Origin: Prunella strophiata
Lineage: Eukaryota; Chordata; Aves; Passeriformes; Prunellidae
Length of the DNA stretch: 64,000 nucleotides
Assembly (NCBI GenBank): GCA_036583965.1
Contig: JAZBQD010000026.1
Coordinates: forward strand, 3,903,400 to 3,967,399
Reading direction: 5' to 3'
Part shown: positions 33,276 through 45,739 of the stretch, in pieces
Layout: each line of letters begins with the position of its first letter
Position numbering within the stretch: position 1 is the stretch's first letter
The notes under the pieces: model-generated
The model's database searches: none
What the model was told of the DNA's origin: nothing
What the model saw: the letters and a program-made list of their open reading frames with translations, nothing else
Program-made: the position numbers and the translations under genes

Positions 33276-33595
33276 TTGTGTTGGAAACAAAAATGTTTTA
33301 ATAAAAGGCAAAATAACAAAGAGGAAAACCTATCTATGTGCAAGCAAGCCTTGTACTTAGTAAAATACCTTACAAAAGCGATTAGTTTCTTTGTTCACTT
33401 ACTTTTCTACTAAATTGCCCAGGCAGGACTTCTTGGCTGCTATCCAATTAGCTATCCTTAAATTTAAGGTGAAGTCCCCTTTGTCCTATAAGGTGTCCCT
33501 TTTGCTAAGTGGTGAGAGAAACTTCTGGGCTTTTTCCTTTTTAAGGAGACAAAGGATGGTTTTATTACTCCGCCAAGAGGGGGCACATTCCTACA
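33276..33595 (-). mobile_element. Possible second LTR or ERV fragment
   Basis: AT-rich block from TGTTGGAAAC to CCTACA, with TG...CA-like ends and AATAAAA-like signals in both directions (TTTTAATAAAAGG near 33296 on +; a minus-strand AGTAATAAAACC near 33558). The texture resembles songbird ERV sequence I have seen. No target duplication was found. It may be a fragment of an element related to the one at 32.5 kb or an independent insertion. Confidence 0.45.
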
Positions 33596-33599
33596 TCAA

Positions 33600-36017
33600 G
33601 GCAGCAAAGCCTGGTGTCTCCCAGCGCTGGCAAAGGCTGCAAAAGCTGTGGGGATGGCAGTGGGATGTGGCAGTGAGCGAGGGAAATGCCCGGCTCTGAG
33701 GGCTCAGCCACCCCCAGTCCTGCAGGAGAGGCTCGCAGGCTGCTCTCAGGGTTGCTCTTCTGCTCTTCAGCACTTCTGCCTTGCTCGAGCAAAGCCCAGG
33801 TGTGCTGTGCAGTGATTCAGGAGCCAGCGGTGCAGAGGTTAAAGCATCCCTGTGCTCCCTGGCTGCAGGAGGGAAAACAGCGTGTCCTGCTCGGTGCTGC
33901 CTGAGCTGACTGCTAAGCAGGGGCTGGGGCTCCTTGCAGCGCTGATCTCAGCGCTCACCGAGCCAGCCCTGCCTCCCTCCCTGCCTCTGCCCCCGCTCCC
34001 TGCACCGCCACCATCCCCGGGGTGGCTCTGCCCTTCCAACCCAGCTCCTCTCTTGCCTGCTCCATCCTCCTGCCCTGCTTCTGTGCTGCCATCAGTCAGG
34101 GAGCAGAGGCTGCTCCTGCCCCAGCACCGACTGTTCCCCCAGCTCTATTAAGTCTCTATTTATCTATATAAAATTTCGTGTCATTCATTGTCCTAAAAGG
34201 CTGGCAGGTAATTCTGTAATTACCATCCCCTCCTATGGTGCTGGCCTCTCCTCTCTCCCTGCTGGTTGGATACCCTCTTCAAGTTTAATCCCCTGGGAAT
34301 TTACATTGTCTTTGCCATCCCCAGGGGAACAGTGCTGCTAAATCCAGGGCCCAGTGCTGGCCTCTGGCAAGCCCTTAATTCCCTTTCCCATTAGCAGAAT
34401 GCCCAATTAACAACCCCTTGTGACTCCTCTGCTGGTCCTTCTCCCCACAGAAGTTAACTGGGGCTGGCTGTGTGGGCTTGGATGTGATGGAGTCCATGCC
34501 CTCTTCCCAGACAATGCAGCCTGGGATGCTGGGATGTGCCAGCACTGTTTGTCCCACACCCTGCAGAGCCCTTTGATTCCTTCCAGGGGTAGGGAAGGCT
34601 TCAAACTGCTCTGCACCCACCACTTTGCCTCAGAGACTCCCCAGACCCCCCAAACCCCATGGAGGTTTCTCACTGCAGTCCCCCAAGGCCATCTCATGAG
34701 CAGGGTGGGTGGTGGGAAGGGGGGAGGCTGCACTGGAGCATCTCCCAGGCTTGGGGTCTCAGTGGCAGAGAGCTTTTGCAAAGGTCCTTTCTTCTGGTGA
34801 GGCAGAGGATGCTGTGAAGCACTTCAGTGCTCTGTTGGTTTTTGTGCTTTGCTATTTTTTTCCCCTTTAATGGGAAATGTATTCTGTGCATGGAGCAGCT
34901 GGTGATTCTTCTGGCTGCTGCTGCATCACCTTTGAGACTCCTCTTTTCACTGCCTGTACAGAGAACTTGAGCAGAGCAGCCCTGGGTCTGTTCCTGCTGT
35001 AACCCTGCTGATGAGAGAGACATTTCTGAGAAGGCAGGAGACACCTGGTCCTGTCTGGGGTGGGGACACAGGGAAGAGACCTTGGGAGCTGTGGGGATTC
35101 ACATGGGGTCTGTACAGTCACAGCCAACAAAGCACAGTGTGTACCCCACTGATGGGTAACAGCAGTAAAAGGCTGATTCTTGATTATTATTTCTTCTTTA
35201 AAAAGTGCTTTCCTCAGTCAGAATCCTCAAGTTGCAGAGGGGAGCCAGGCCTGAGCCAGGGGAAGGACGAGAGCATTCCCCAGGGCCTTTCCAGAACTGT
35301 GGGTTCCTCCAGGAAGGAAGAAAGGCTGTGGGAGAGAAGCTGCATGCTCCAGTCTCAGCTCCCATCCTTTGCCTCTATAAGAGGGAGATGCTGGGGTTTG
35401 CTTTGTTTCAGCTCATCAGAGGGGATCTTTTCCAGGGAACATCTCCCCTTGCTGCCTGCTCAGGCAGGGTAAGATCCCAGTGAGGTTCTCTCTGCTGATG
35501 TGACACTAACCTGTGTTCACAAACGAGGTGCCAGCAGGGATGCTGGCTGTGTGGGTTTTGCAGCACCAACCAAGCAGGGCTGAGGCTGGTCAGGAGGAAT
35601 GGTGCTGGCACCCAGCCATGAGCACGTGGGGAACTTTGAGCTGACAGTGTCTCATCACTTGCTCATCCTCCTGGCACCCGTTCAACACAGGGCCCTTGTG
35701 GGAATGGCTGGAGCAGCAGGTGTGCTGAGCACAGCTCCTGCAGGCCCCTCTGCTGCTGAGGTGGCATTTGTCACCCCAGCTCCAGCACAGGCTGCTTCCC
35801 CAGGGAGTCACCTGCTTGTCATCAAGAGCAAAGGCCACGCAGAACACCTGTGGGTCTCTCAGTCCCTGTGGGATTTGGCTGCTCCTGCCTGTCCATGAAG
35901 GAGCAGAGGAGTCTCTGATCTGCCCATCCTGCACAGGGTGTCAGTGATGCCCCCAGGCACAGCTCTGAGGGGAGTGGGAACCACTTCTCCATCACCAGCA
36001 CTGTGTCTCTGCCTCAG
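33600..36017. other. Non-coding DNA, no gene seen
   Basis: No exon or classified repeat was found. AT-rich stretches near 34140-34400 are unremarkable. Confidence 0.5.
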
Positions 36018-36218
36018 ATTGATCTGCTTTGGTGTCTCTTGGTGAAGGCAAAGCAGAGGTGCTGTAGGCAGATCTGGGCTCGAGGGCACAGGCCAGGGCT
36101 GGTAGCACGTGGCAAGGGAGGGGATGCAGGGCTGTGTCCCACAGGACTCAGCCAGCCCCACCAGGACTGGCATGAGGAGATGTTTTGCCCCATGCCAAGC
36201 TCTCCATGCCATCACCAG
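36018..36218. repeat. Local duplication, copy 1
   Basis: About 200 bp recur at 37451-37668 in the same orientation, 1.43 kb away. Shared blocks include 'gagggcacaggccagggct' and 'ggcatgaggagatg'. Copy 1 has about 20 extra bases near 36146-36165, flanked by a repeated CAGGACT; copy 2 lacks them but has about 18 extra bases near 37530. These small indels show that the copies have diverged since duplication. Confidence 0.93.
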
Positions 36219-37450
36219 GCATTATTTGGAAACTGCCCCTAGACCCTGAGCTTCTTATTGCCTGTAGTCTCCCTACATATCCTGACCACTCTGTCTGCAG
36301 CAGCAGGGCTGATGGGGCTGTAAAAAAGTTCCCAGAGGCTTGGGAGCATCTCCTCTCTGTCCTGCAGATTTGTGGTACCAAAATGCTGCTGGGTAATCCA
36401 TCCCCAGTGTGTGCCCAGGCTGGCACAGGGCCATGGCTCCAGATCTGCTCCTCCTTCCTCCACCACTGGCACTGGCATCAGGATTTGCAGATGCTCTTGG
36501 CCAGAGGGCTTTGTCTCTCCTCCCTGTTAATTGCCACGAGCATAATTGGTTTTGTGTTGAGCAGGGGGAGTCCATGAGCTCTCGTTCCTCTGCTGTACCC
36601 ATGCAGCTCCCTGCCAGCAAGCTGAGTGCTGAGAGGGTGCCAGAGCATCCCAAGGTGGGAGCTGAAATCCTTCCCACTCCTTGCCTCAGCCCCCAGCTCT
36701 CCCAGATGGATGTCCTTCCTGGCCCCAGCATGGAGCTTGCAGCTCCTGTCTACCCATGACAACGAGCTGCTGGCAGCCAGGAGGAGTGAAGGACCAACTG
36801 GCTCATCTGCTGAGAGCATTTGATTGATGCTGTTATCGTTTTGATTACCTTTTTTATAGGCTAACAGAAGGATTTTAATCTGAACAGTGAAGCAGGAAAT
36901 AGGAGAAGCTGTGCCTGGAACTTGACGAGGTGGCAGCAAGGGCTGGTGGCTCCTTGTCCACACCCCTGGGAGGTGATTTTGGAGCTGCTGGCCAAACTGA
37001 GAGTGTCGGGTAGAGGCATTCCTGATCTTGCAGCTGCCTCTTGTGTTATTTACAACACAGCTGGTGCCCAAGCAGCTTAACCCCAGCCTCACAGCTGCCC
37101 AGAGCCCGGCGCTGCCTCGAAGCATCGATCTGAGCTGGCAGAGGAAGGGGCAGCGAGCTCTGAGGCCAAGTTCAGCTCTCTGCCACTTCTTGTGACTCAG
37201 GACAAAGTCATCTGATGTCATGCCACCAGTGGCCAGGAGCTGTCATTCTCCAGAAGTGGCAAGGTGACAGCTGTGGGGACCACGGGTGGTGTTGGTCCTG
37301 GCTCTGCGGTGCTCTCTGGATGTGAATGTGGTGTGGGAACAGGCAGGCTGGAGGAGAGAGCTGCTGCTGCTCTGCTAACTGGGCCACCTCTCCTCTGAGG
37401 CTTCTCTGAGGCTCTACCAGCGCCCTGCAGAGGGTTCAACCTGCCCCAAA

Positions 37451-37668
37451 ATTGATTTGCTTCTTCAAATTCTTCAAATTGATTGATTCTTGGTGAAGGC
37501 AAAGCAGTGGTGCTGTAGGCAGGTCTGGGTGCTTCACTCTCCAGCAGCTCGAGGGCACAGGCCAGGGCTGGTAGCACGTGGCAAGGGAGGGGATGCAGGG
37601 CTGTGTCCCACAGGACTGGCATGAGGAGATGGTTTGCCCCATGCCAGGCTCTCCATGCCACCACCAGA
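37451..37668. repeat. Local duplication, copy 2
   Basis: Partner of 36018-36218. Its left end carries an additional tandem CTTCAAATT duplication (about 37462-37480). Minus-strand frames in both copies read similarly (WRAWHGA...), but they shift frame at the indels, so I infer no gene. Confidence 0.93.
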
Positions 37669-38300
37669 GAGTTCCTGGAGGGCTGTTGCAGTGTGGGTGT
37701 GAGGTGGGCTGGGGCTGTAGCACAGAACCTCCGTCTCCATCCTTCCCCCGTGCCTGCCCCAGCTCCTGGTGCTTCAGTGGCAGCCAGGTGGTGCTTTCAG
37801 CCTGATCCCATCAGCCTACCATGGTCTGCAAAGCCCGTGGCAGCAGGCCATGAGTGTCCTGCTGCAGGAGACGATGTGCAAGGGGCCAGGTGACAAAAGC
37901 AGTGGCTGGCACCCCTTGGCCAGGGCAGTGCCCAGACAGCAGAGGCAGCGCTCCCAGCGCCAGGCTCTGAGTGCCGTGGCATGGCAGGGGTGCCACAGCC
38001 CCTGGCAGTGCAGGCTGCAGGGTGCTGTGCAGGAATGTGTTGCAGCTAATGCAGTGTGACAGTTTGACACGTCCTCCCGGGACAGGCAGAGCTGCCATGT
38101 CATCTCCAGAGCTGTCACTCTGGCTGCCACAACACGGTGTTGGCTGTGCACAGGCGGCCAGGGGAACGCTCCCCCCGGTGGGTGAGGAGGGAGAAGGGCT
38201 CTGGGGTTATTTGCATGTCCTCAGATGATCAGGCTCGTGTCACTTGGCACTGGGATGTGTCCTTCAGAGAGATGGAGTCAGCTGGGGCAAAGGCAGAGAG
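37669..38300. other. Non-coding DNA, no gene seen
   Basis: No exon was found. The segment ends at the target duplication of the LTR that follows. Confidence 0.5.
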
Positions 38301-38306
38301 GAGGGG

Positions 38307-38725
38307 TGTGGCACCCACATTCTCTGAGCATGATTCCTTCGCTCAGGTTTTTCTCCTGGGAAGCTAGAAAGGCAGAGAGAGGCCCAGAGAAAAGAAAACA
38401 GTTTTATCTCATTTGCTTCTCCTGTGTTGTGCTCATGTGGAATGTGTTTGGAGGTTGTTTAACTGAAGGTGATTGTTTGATTGGGCTCTGTGTGAGTTGT
38501 TCTGACTTATTGGTGAATTAGAGCCAAGCTGTGTGGGGACTCTGGAAAGAGCCACAAGTTTTGATTATTCCTTCTTTAGCATTCTTTTAGGATCCTTTTT
38601 CTGTATTCTTTAGTATAGTTAATATAGTATTCTTTAATATAATAATATAATAAAATAGCCTTCTGATAACATGGAGTCAGGTGCATTGTTCTTCCCTCTG
38701 CTCTGGGCACTGTGCATTCACAATA
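38307..38725 (+). mobile_element. Solo LTR with 6-bp target duplication
   Basis: The hexamer GAGGGG precedes the element (38301-38306) and follows it (38726-38731), and the element begins TGTGGCACCC. It ends CACAATA where CA would be expected, a single-base decay of the terminal dinucleotide. An AT-rich zone with an AATAAAA polyadenylation signal (about 38637-38655) lies in the 3' half, as in an LTR. I recognise the sequence as a frequent songbird LTR. No partner LTR or viral genes adjoin it. Six-base duplication points to a class II (ERVK-like) element. Confidence 0.88.
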
Positions 38726-38731
38726 GAGGGG

Positions 38732-40231
38732 GGTCAAACATTCCCCAAATCCAAAGAGGTGATGCTGAGCAAAGAGATTCTGGCATGAGCAGAGCATTGC
38801 CTGCCAGCCCCAGCCAGGTGTTCACACCCACCCAGGCAAGCTGGGGCTGCCACAGTGCCTTGGCTGGGGAGCCAAGGACATGGCACTGGCTCTTGGGGAC
38901 TGGGGTAGCCACTGACCCCTGGGGTTGCTCACATGGGGCCCAGAGAAGGCTCTGGAGGCAGCTCCTGCCCAGCCCCACAGTTAAACCTGGAGCTGGATGT
39001 GGCATTTCACAAGTAAAATACAGGACCAGGAGGGCACAATGCTGCCTTTCCCAGCCTGCTGAACTTCACCCAGGATGTGAACAGTGTCCTGTATGGCCCA
39101 CTGTCCCCTGGCAGGAATTCTGGGGCACAAGGTGCCCCCACAGACCAGCCCTGGAGGATGCTTGTGATCCTGTACCTCCCATTTCTCTGCTCTGCCTGCT
39201 GCTTTTGATGCTCTTCAAGAGCATTGAGGCTCACAGTGCTGAAACCCTTTCTCTGTGACAGGGAAACAAACGTGGCACACACCCAGGGGAGCAGAATTAC
39301 CCGTGTGTCTGGGGAGGCAGGCACTGGAACCAGACAGGCTCTGACAGCTGCTTCCAGCAGGTCTGGAGAGACCGAGCAGCGTGTCAGCCACACACAGCTC
39401 GTCCTGCACAGCATCAGCCCCTGTTTTGCCTGGCTGCTTTTGCCATGATCAGCCTGTCCAGCCACCAGGAGCTGCCTGGTTTTACCTGTCCTGGCTGTGA
39501 AATGCATTTGGGGCGAGCCATGGGCTGCTTCCCTGTGGGATGAGCAGTGGGGCTGTGCCAGTCCTGGCAGTGGCACTGGGAAGCAGCATGTGTTTCCAGG
39601 CTGAGTCATGCTGAGGATTGTGTCTTGTTCCTTGTTACTGGTCCAGTTGCAATATTCACTTGGCAGAATCAGCCTGTCCTCCCTCTCTCCCCAGCTGTGT
39701 GTCTGTCTGTCTGTCCCTCCTCCTTCACATAGCAGCAGAGTAGCACTTGTAGGGGGAAAAAGGAAATTAAAATCTCTCCCTGGAAGCTCTGCAGGGCTGT
39801 GAGGTCAGGACAGCAAACACTGGTGCTTGCAATGCAAGGCACGGAGCTGGTGTGCTGGGCAAGCAGGTACTCACCCAGCTGCAGCTGCAGGGTTGGCTTT
39901 GGGGTGGGGATTTGCACCCATGGGAGGGGGGAAATGATGCCACCAGAGCCAGAAAGGGGTGGCAGACAGATAGAGACACACAGCTCCTGAGTGGGACGGG
40001 CTGTCCTCTCTGCCAGCCAGGCAGTGGGAGCTGCAGAGAGGGACAGGGCACCTGCACTGCTCTGTCCCCCCTCACTGAGCTGTCTCTGCTCAGCTGCTCT
40101 GTGTCTAGGTTATTTTAGCTTTGATTCAGCTCTGAAATTGCCTTGGCTGAAGCTCTGTCTCTATTGTTTTCAGTCTGCAGAAGCATCATTGAACGTGTCA
40201 AAAAGATAAATTGGAGAAAAGGAGAGGAAGG
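38732..40231. other. Non-coding DNA, no gene seen
   Basis: No supportable exon. A short TCTG repeat near 39700 is the only simple repeat. Confidence 0.5.

Positions 40232-40265
<34 letters not shown>
40232..40265. repeat. A34 tract
   Basis: An uninterrupted run of 34 A. The purine-rich sequence before it does not resemble a processed transcript I can name. Length at such tracts is also error-prone in assembly. Confidence 0.95.
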
Positions 40266-40268
<3 letters not shown>

Positions 40269-40269
40269 T

Positions 40270-42283
40270 GCAGTGCAGTTGGTGAGGAGAGCCATGCTGG
40301 TTGTGGTTTCCCAGAGCAGCTGGCTGCTCCAAGCCCACGCTCCCTTTCCAGGGACAGCTCCTTGCAGCCCTGTCCCCTTCTCTGCAGGACTGAGACACCC
40401 CTCCAGACATCCTCCTTCACCTTCTGCCAGAGGGCTTTTCCCCTTTGGCAAAGCTCATTTAGGCTCATTTAGGCTGAGCATCTGTCCTGCCTGAGCCTTG
40501 TCTGGGAGCATGGTGAGCACAGTCTCTGAGACCTGCTCTCTGTCTCTGCCCTGCCTGGGGCTGAGACACCGAGTCCAGCCTGGTGGATCAGCCAGGGCAC
40601 TACAGCAGGGCCCTGGAAATGAACAGAAGAGAAGTAGGATGGGCAGCAAGAGGGGTCCTGGGTGTGGGCAGGGGCTCAGAGCAGACCTGTGTGTGTCCCC
40701 AGGGGCTTCACTCGCTGGTGGCCTTGTGCACACCTTGGGGTCCAGCATCAGAACACCTGGTCCAGGGTCCATGGAGCTGGGGAAGGGCTGATGGGTCAGT
40801 CTGGGCTCCAGCCAGGCTCTCTCAGGAGTTCAGGGGGCCACTGTCCCAAAGGTTTGAAGAGGCTTCTGCACCCCTGGAAGGATCAAGCCTGAGGGATGAG
40901 GTTTGGGGTCTGTTTGGGGTACCATTTGGTTCTGGAGGACATGGTGCTGCCCATGAGCCAGCACTGGGACTGTGGCATTGAACAGCACAGGGTGGGTTGC
41001 TGTGTAACACCTTCATAATTGCTAATTACCTCTGGGAGAAGGGGGAGGCACCTGGGAAAGGAGCTGGCAGTGAGTTATGGGAGGCTGCAGAAGTGGTTGT
41101 TGCTGCTGCTGAGGATGCTGGGGCAAATGAATAACCTGTTAAATAAAATGTCAGCCAGGAGTGGATGGAACTGGCATTGCTTTTTCCGCTTGCACTTTAC
41201 AAAATGAATCTCCCTGTGCGTGGCTGATTTGCTTATTCAAAATAGGCCGTGGTGGAGGGGCTCTCCTGCTGAACCTGCTGGCACCAAGGGCTAAATTGTG
41301 TAAATTCCTTTATCCAAATGCTCCTCTGAATGGCTGCAGTAATCTAAGGACATAATCCACTGCCAGAGGAGAGAGGTTTTCAGAGCCTAATTCCCTTTGT
41401 TTCTGGAAACAATGAGAATGTGAGAAATGAAGCTGAGAAATTGCCATTGAGCTCCAAGCTGCAGTCCAGTGCTGGGAAAGGTGAAACCCTTCCCTGCCCC
41501 AGTTGCCTTTCACACCTGAAACAAGGAAGATCGATCTGTGTGAAAACTCCAGGAGGCAAATACTGAGTGGGTTCCATTAGATAAGGCTGGTTTCAAATGG
41601 AAACTGATTTGCATGGGCTGATTAAGCTCATTACTACAGCAGGAACTCAGAAAATCATCAGATCCCTGTGCAGCAGGAGTGCTGAGGTCTGATGCTCGGT
41701 GTGCAGCACTGCTGTGCCTCCAGCAGCACCTCCTAGGACTGCACACAGGACATGGCCAGTGGTCACTCTGCTACCAGCACCAGCCTGAGCTGGCCAACTT
41801 GTGAGACCAATATTTATAAATGATTTGGCCTTGTTTAGAAGCCTATTGGGGTGTTTCTCTCATGAGGGGTGCTTTCAAAGCACCCTGGTGAGTGCAGGGC
41901 TGCAGCCCCAGAGAGCAGAGGTGTGGGCAAAGCAAAGCCATGGGCACCCACAGCATGTGGGGAATGAGCTCCTGGCTCTTGCTGGTGCTCTGGTCCCATC
42001 TGGTACCCCAGGGAGCAGAGGGCTGTGCTGGCAGCCCCTTCTCTGCCACAGCCAGGTGAGTGTGACCTCGGGGGCTGCCTGGGAGCTCTGGCAGAGCAGG
42101 GGCTGTGTGCCAGCAGGGGACCAGCATGGAGCTGTCCCTTGGGCTTTCCCCTGGGGGACAGTGTGTGCATGCATCCCACAGGGAGCCAGGGGCTTGTGTC
42201 CTGTGGGGGACCACGTGTGCATGGTCCCACAGGCACCTCGGGACATGCCAGGAGCAGCTCTGTGTCCCCATGTCTCTTTCAAA
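40270..42283. other. Non-coding DNA, no gene seen
   Basis: No exon was recognised. AT-richer sequence at 41000-41640 has no classifiable repeat and might include regulatory DNA. Confidence 0.5.
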
Positions 42284-42522
42284 CTGACAGTAGATTTAGA
42301 TTAGATATTAAGAAATAATTCTTCCCTGTGTCAGTGGGGAGGCCCTGGCACGGGCTGCCCAGAGAAGCTCTGGCTGCCCCATCCATGGAGGTGTTCAAGG
42401 CCAGGTTGCATGGAGCTCTGAGCAGCCTGGTCTGGTGGAAGGTGCTGCTGCCCATGGCACGGGGGTTGGAACCAGTTGAGCTTTGAGGTCCCTTCCAACC
42501 CAGGCCATTCTGTGCTTCTATT
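42284..42522 (+). mobile_element. CR1 LINE fragment
   Basis: Sense CR1 3' end with the 'gattagatattaagaa' block near 42299, 'ggcacgggctgcccagag' near 42348, 'catggaggtgttcaag' near 42384, and the terminal AGGTCCCTTCCAACCC near 42487 followed by CATTCTGTGCTTCT. It is 5'-truncated and non-coding. Confidence 0.93.
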
Positions 42523-42670
42523 CCTGCAGCATTTCCCCAGGTGAGCACCTTGTGGTGTCCTGAGGGTGAGGAGTCACAGGGCTGTACACAAACAGGTGCT
42601 GCTGCTTCTTTGGTGCAGCATTTGTACACCCACGTGTTGAAAACAGAGTCCACGTGGGCAGGTGGGCCTC

Positions 42671-42672
<2 letters not shown>

Positions 42673-42714
<42 letters not shown>

Positions 42715-42726
42715 TATATATATATA
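42673..42726. repeat. (TA)n microsatellite
   Basis: About 54 bp of alternating TA, interrupted once by an AAAA near 42708. It lies 150 bp beyond the CR1. Such runs can extrude cruciforms and are usually length-polymorphic. Confidence 0.97.
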
Positions 42727-45690
42727 CACCTGGCAAATGCACTGCACTCATGAGCACGCACAGACTCTGCAGTTTGCAGAGTCCCCTCCTCTCCCTGCAC
42801 CCCCAGGGCCACCCTGGCACAGGCAGCAGAGCTGGGAGCTGATTAGGAAGAGATTATAAAGAGGTATAAACTGAGCCTCTCTGCTAGAAAGGCCAGGAGC
42901 CCCAGGCTGGAAGCATCACACACAAAGGCTCCTCTGCTCCGGTGCATTTTCTCTTTTTAATGTTTTTGCCTTTATCTTGCATCAGCTCAAGAGCTTTACT
43001 AAGCCCCAGAGCATGGAGAGGGATCCTAGAAAAGGCAGGGGTGGAGGGGGACTCTGTGGGGCTGTGTTTGTCACCTCCCATAAGCAGGTTCCTGTGCAGC
43101 CTCTGCCAAGGCTGGTGACAGTACTGGGGGCTTGTTGGGACAGTCCCTGCTGCCACGCAGGTGAGCTTGTGGGCCAGTTCTGTCACAGCCTGGGGGACCA
43201 TCTCACCAATGTTGTGGTGCCAGGAATGCTCCAGTGTTTGCCACCTCTGTGTCAAGGCCAGCTCTCACCCTGGGCAGGGCTGTGGGTTGCTGGAGCTGCT
43301 GGGTGAGCTTTGAGTCCAGCTCAGGCTCCCTCTGCAGCTGTCTGGGCTGGGGATGGTGTCATCTCCCCTGCTGTCCTGTCTCCTGTGCCATTCCTGCCCC
43401 CAGGTCCCTTCCATGCCCTGCTCTGCACTGTGCTGGGTGCAGATAGGAGTCCAAGTCATGCACTGAGGAAATTGCTCCCTGTAAATCCACACTGAAAGTC
43501 CTGAGATTCCTGGAGGCCCAGAGGAAAGTGCTTGATTGGATTTTCAAGCCTCTCTGCCAGCTGTGGGAGAGGAGGGCTGACAGCCTCCCTGAATCTTCCT
43601 GACTGGTGCCTGGGAGGGGATGCAGGCTGTGCCTGCTCACTAATGGAATGTAAAGGATGTGTAAATCTCCTGCCTTATTTAACTCCCCCCTGAACTTTAT
43701 ATGCAGCCATCAATTTCTTCTCCTGCAAATCTGCTGGAGCAAGGTGGGCCGGGGGTGCCTGGTGTGGGGGGAGCCATTCTCCTGGCTGTGCCATGCAGCA
43801 GCCAGACCCTGTCCCTGGGGAGCACAGAGGCTCTGGGGACACACTGGGTGCACCTGGGGGCTCTTGCAGGAAAGGCTCAGTTTGGGTTCAAGCTGCCTGT
43901 GCCAGCAGGAGAGGTGCAGGAGCACCTGGGGCTGGTGTAATCCCCTTCTCCCCACAGGGTCAAGAGAGTTTGCCCCCAGTGCCACCAGAAAGCAAAGTGA
44001 ATAAAGCACAGAGGTCTCCTGAGTTAAAACTGCAGCAGTAATGGACAGGCAGAGAGTAGGCCAGGCTGTGCTGGGGAACTGGTATCACTCCAAGCTCCCA
44101 TCAGGCAGCTGAGCATCACACAAAGAATGGAGAAAAATGCTGCAAATTTTATTCTTTTGCTCCTTATCTCTGATTAATCCTCTTATGTGTTCATCTCATT
44201 TTATCCCAGTGTTGACTGTCTGTTTATTGTATTTCTGTAGTCCTGACAAAGACAAAAATCCCTCTGAGTCTTGCCTGGCTGGGCAAGGGGGGGCTCCTGC
44301 CTGCTGGCACCAGTGGAGCACCACAGGAGAGGAGCAAGGTATCATGCCCGTGGTCACCACAGCAGATGGTGGCAGAGGAGGGGCTGGAAACCAGTTTCTC
44401 CCAGGGCCTAGATTAGTGCCCAGCTGCTTGGGCATCCCCAAATGTAAAGAAAGATACCCTAAATAAAACTGTCCCATGGTGTGGCTTTGCAGCCCGTGCT
44501 CAGGGCATGTTCTCAGTGCACTAGAAAGAAGACAGGCTTTCTTCTTCCCACCCCTCTCTTACTGCAGGCAGATTTGTTAGAGCCATGCAAGGCAAGCCCT
44601 GCCTGTCTCAAGTCCCTCTTCTCCAGCCCAGGCTCTCCAGCTCTGCTCAGTTTTGGCAGCAGCCCCGTGGTCCTCTACCTGCTGCTGGCTGAGTCAGGAG
44701 CACGAGCCCTTCTGGGCCTGACCCTATTGCTAAAGGATTTTGCTTTGATCCTCTTCTCCAGCTGGGGAGAACAAAAATCCCTTAAACAGCCAAAAATCAT
44801 AGGGAAGATTGAGGAGAATTTTTTTACCTGAGTGGGAACCCCTGGTTGGAACAACTTGGAGGAGGAGGATGGTGTTTGCAATAGCATAAAACAATTTGGA
44901 GGAGAATGGTGTTTGTAACGTGGTGGAAACTTGCACAGATGAGGGAGCCCACTGTCTTTGGGGGGCATTTTGACAGGTTCCACAGCACCCCAGCCTGTCC
45001 CAGATTTGTGCAGGCATGGCCAGGCTGTGTGAGTGAACAATCTGGAGGTTGTCATCATCTCACACTCAGCATCCTTCACCCCTGCAGGTGCTGAGTGCTT
45101 GCCCTGGGACCCGAGGGCATCCAGTGGCACACTCAGCTGCAGTCCCCTCTCTGCCACACCCACGGGCACCTCTGGCAGCCCAGGCACGTGCACTGTGCCA
45201 GCAAGGTGGGCTCAGGTCCTCTCTCCTATTGCACATTGATCAGACAACTCTTGGTGTGAATTCTCCCAGGATCTGGCAGGTTACAGCAAGGAAAATGTGG
45301 AGGCCTCTGGCTTTAGTAGCTGGAAATTGCTTTTCAAACCCAGTAGAATTTCCAGCCTCCCCAGCATCCTGTGGCAGGGAGCTCCTGGGATTAATTGGTT
45401 TCTCTGTGGCAAAGTGCTGCCTTTTCCATGTGTCAAACCTCCTTCCAAAGGTGCCTCCCCTGTTCTCCTGCAGTGCCAGCTCCCTGCCCAGTGTCAGGCT
45501 GCTTTCAGGGACCACCGTGGTCCCTCTGCTCCTTTCTAGCTTGGAATCCCAAGTCTCAGCTGGGGAAGGCAATGTCTGTGTGTATTTGCCTGTGGAAAGT
45601 GCCATACAGGCTGAGCTGCAGATTCTCAGTGCTGCATGAGCCCATGTCTCCCAGGGCTTGTTTCAGGACAGCCTCTCCCTCTGCAGAGGG
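42727..45690. other. Non-coding DNA, no gene seen
   Basis: No supportable exon. A short duplicated motif, 'aacaacttggaggag' and 'aacaatttggaggag', occurs at 44851 and 44889. Confidence 0.5.
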
Positions 45691-45739
45691 AGCTGTTTTT
45701 TCTGGTGACCTGAGAAGCTGTTTTTTCTGGTGACCTGAG
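45691..45739. repeat. 25-bp tandem duplication
   Basis: AGCTGTTTTTTCTGGTGACC begins at 45691 and again at 45716, giving two near-identical 25-bp copies. It has no coding context. Confidence 0.95.
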
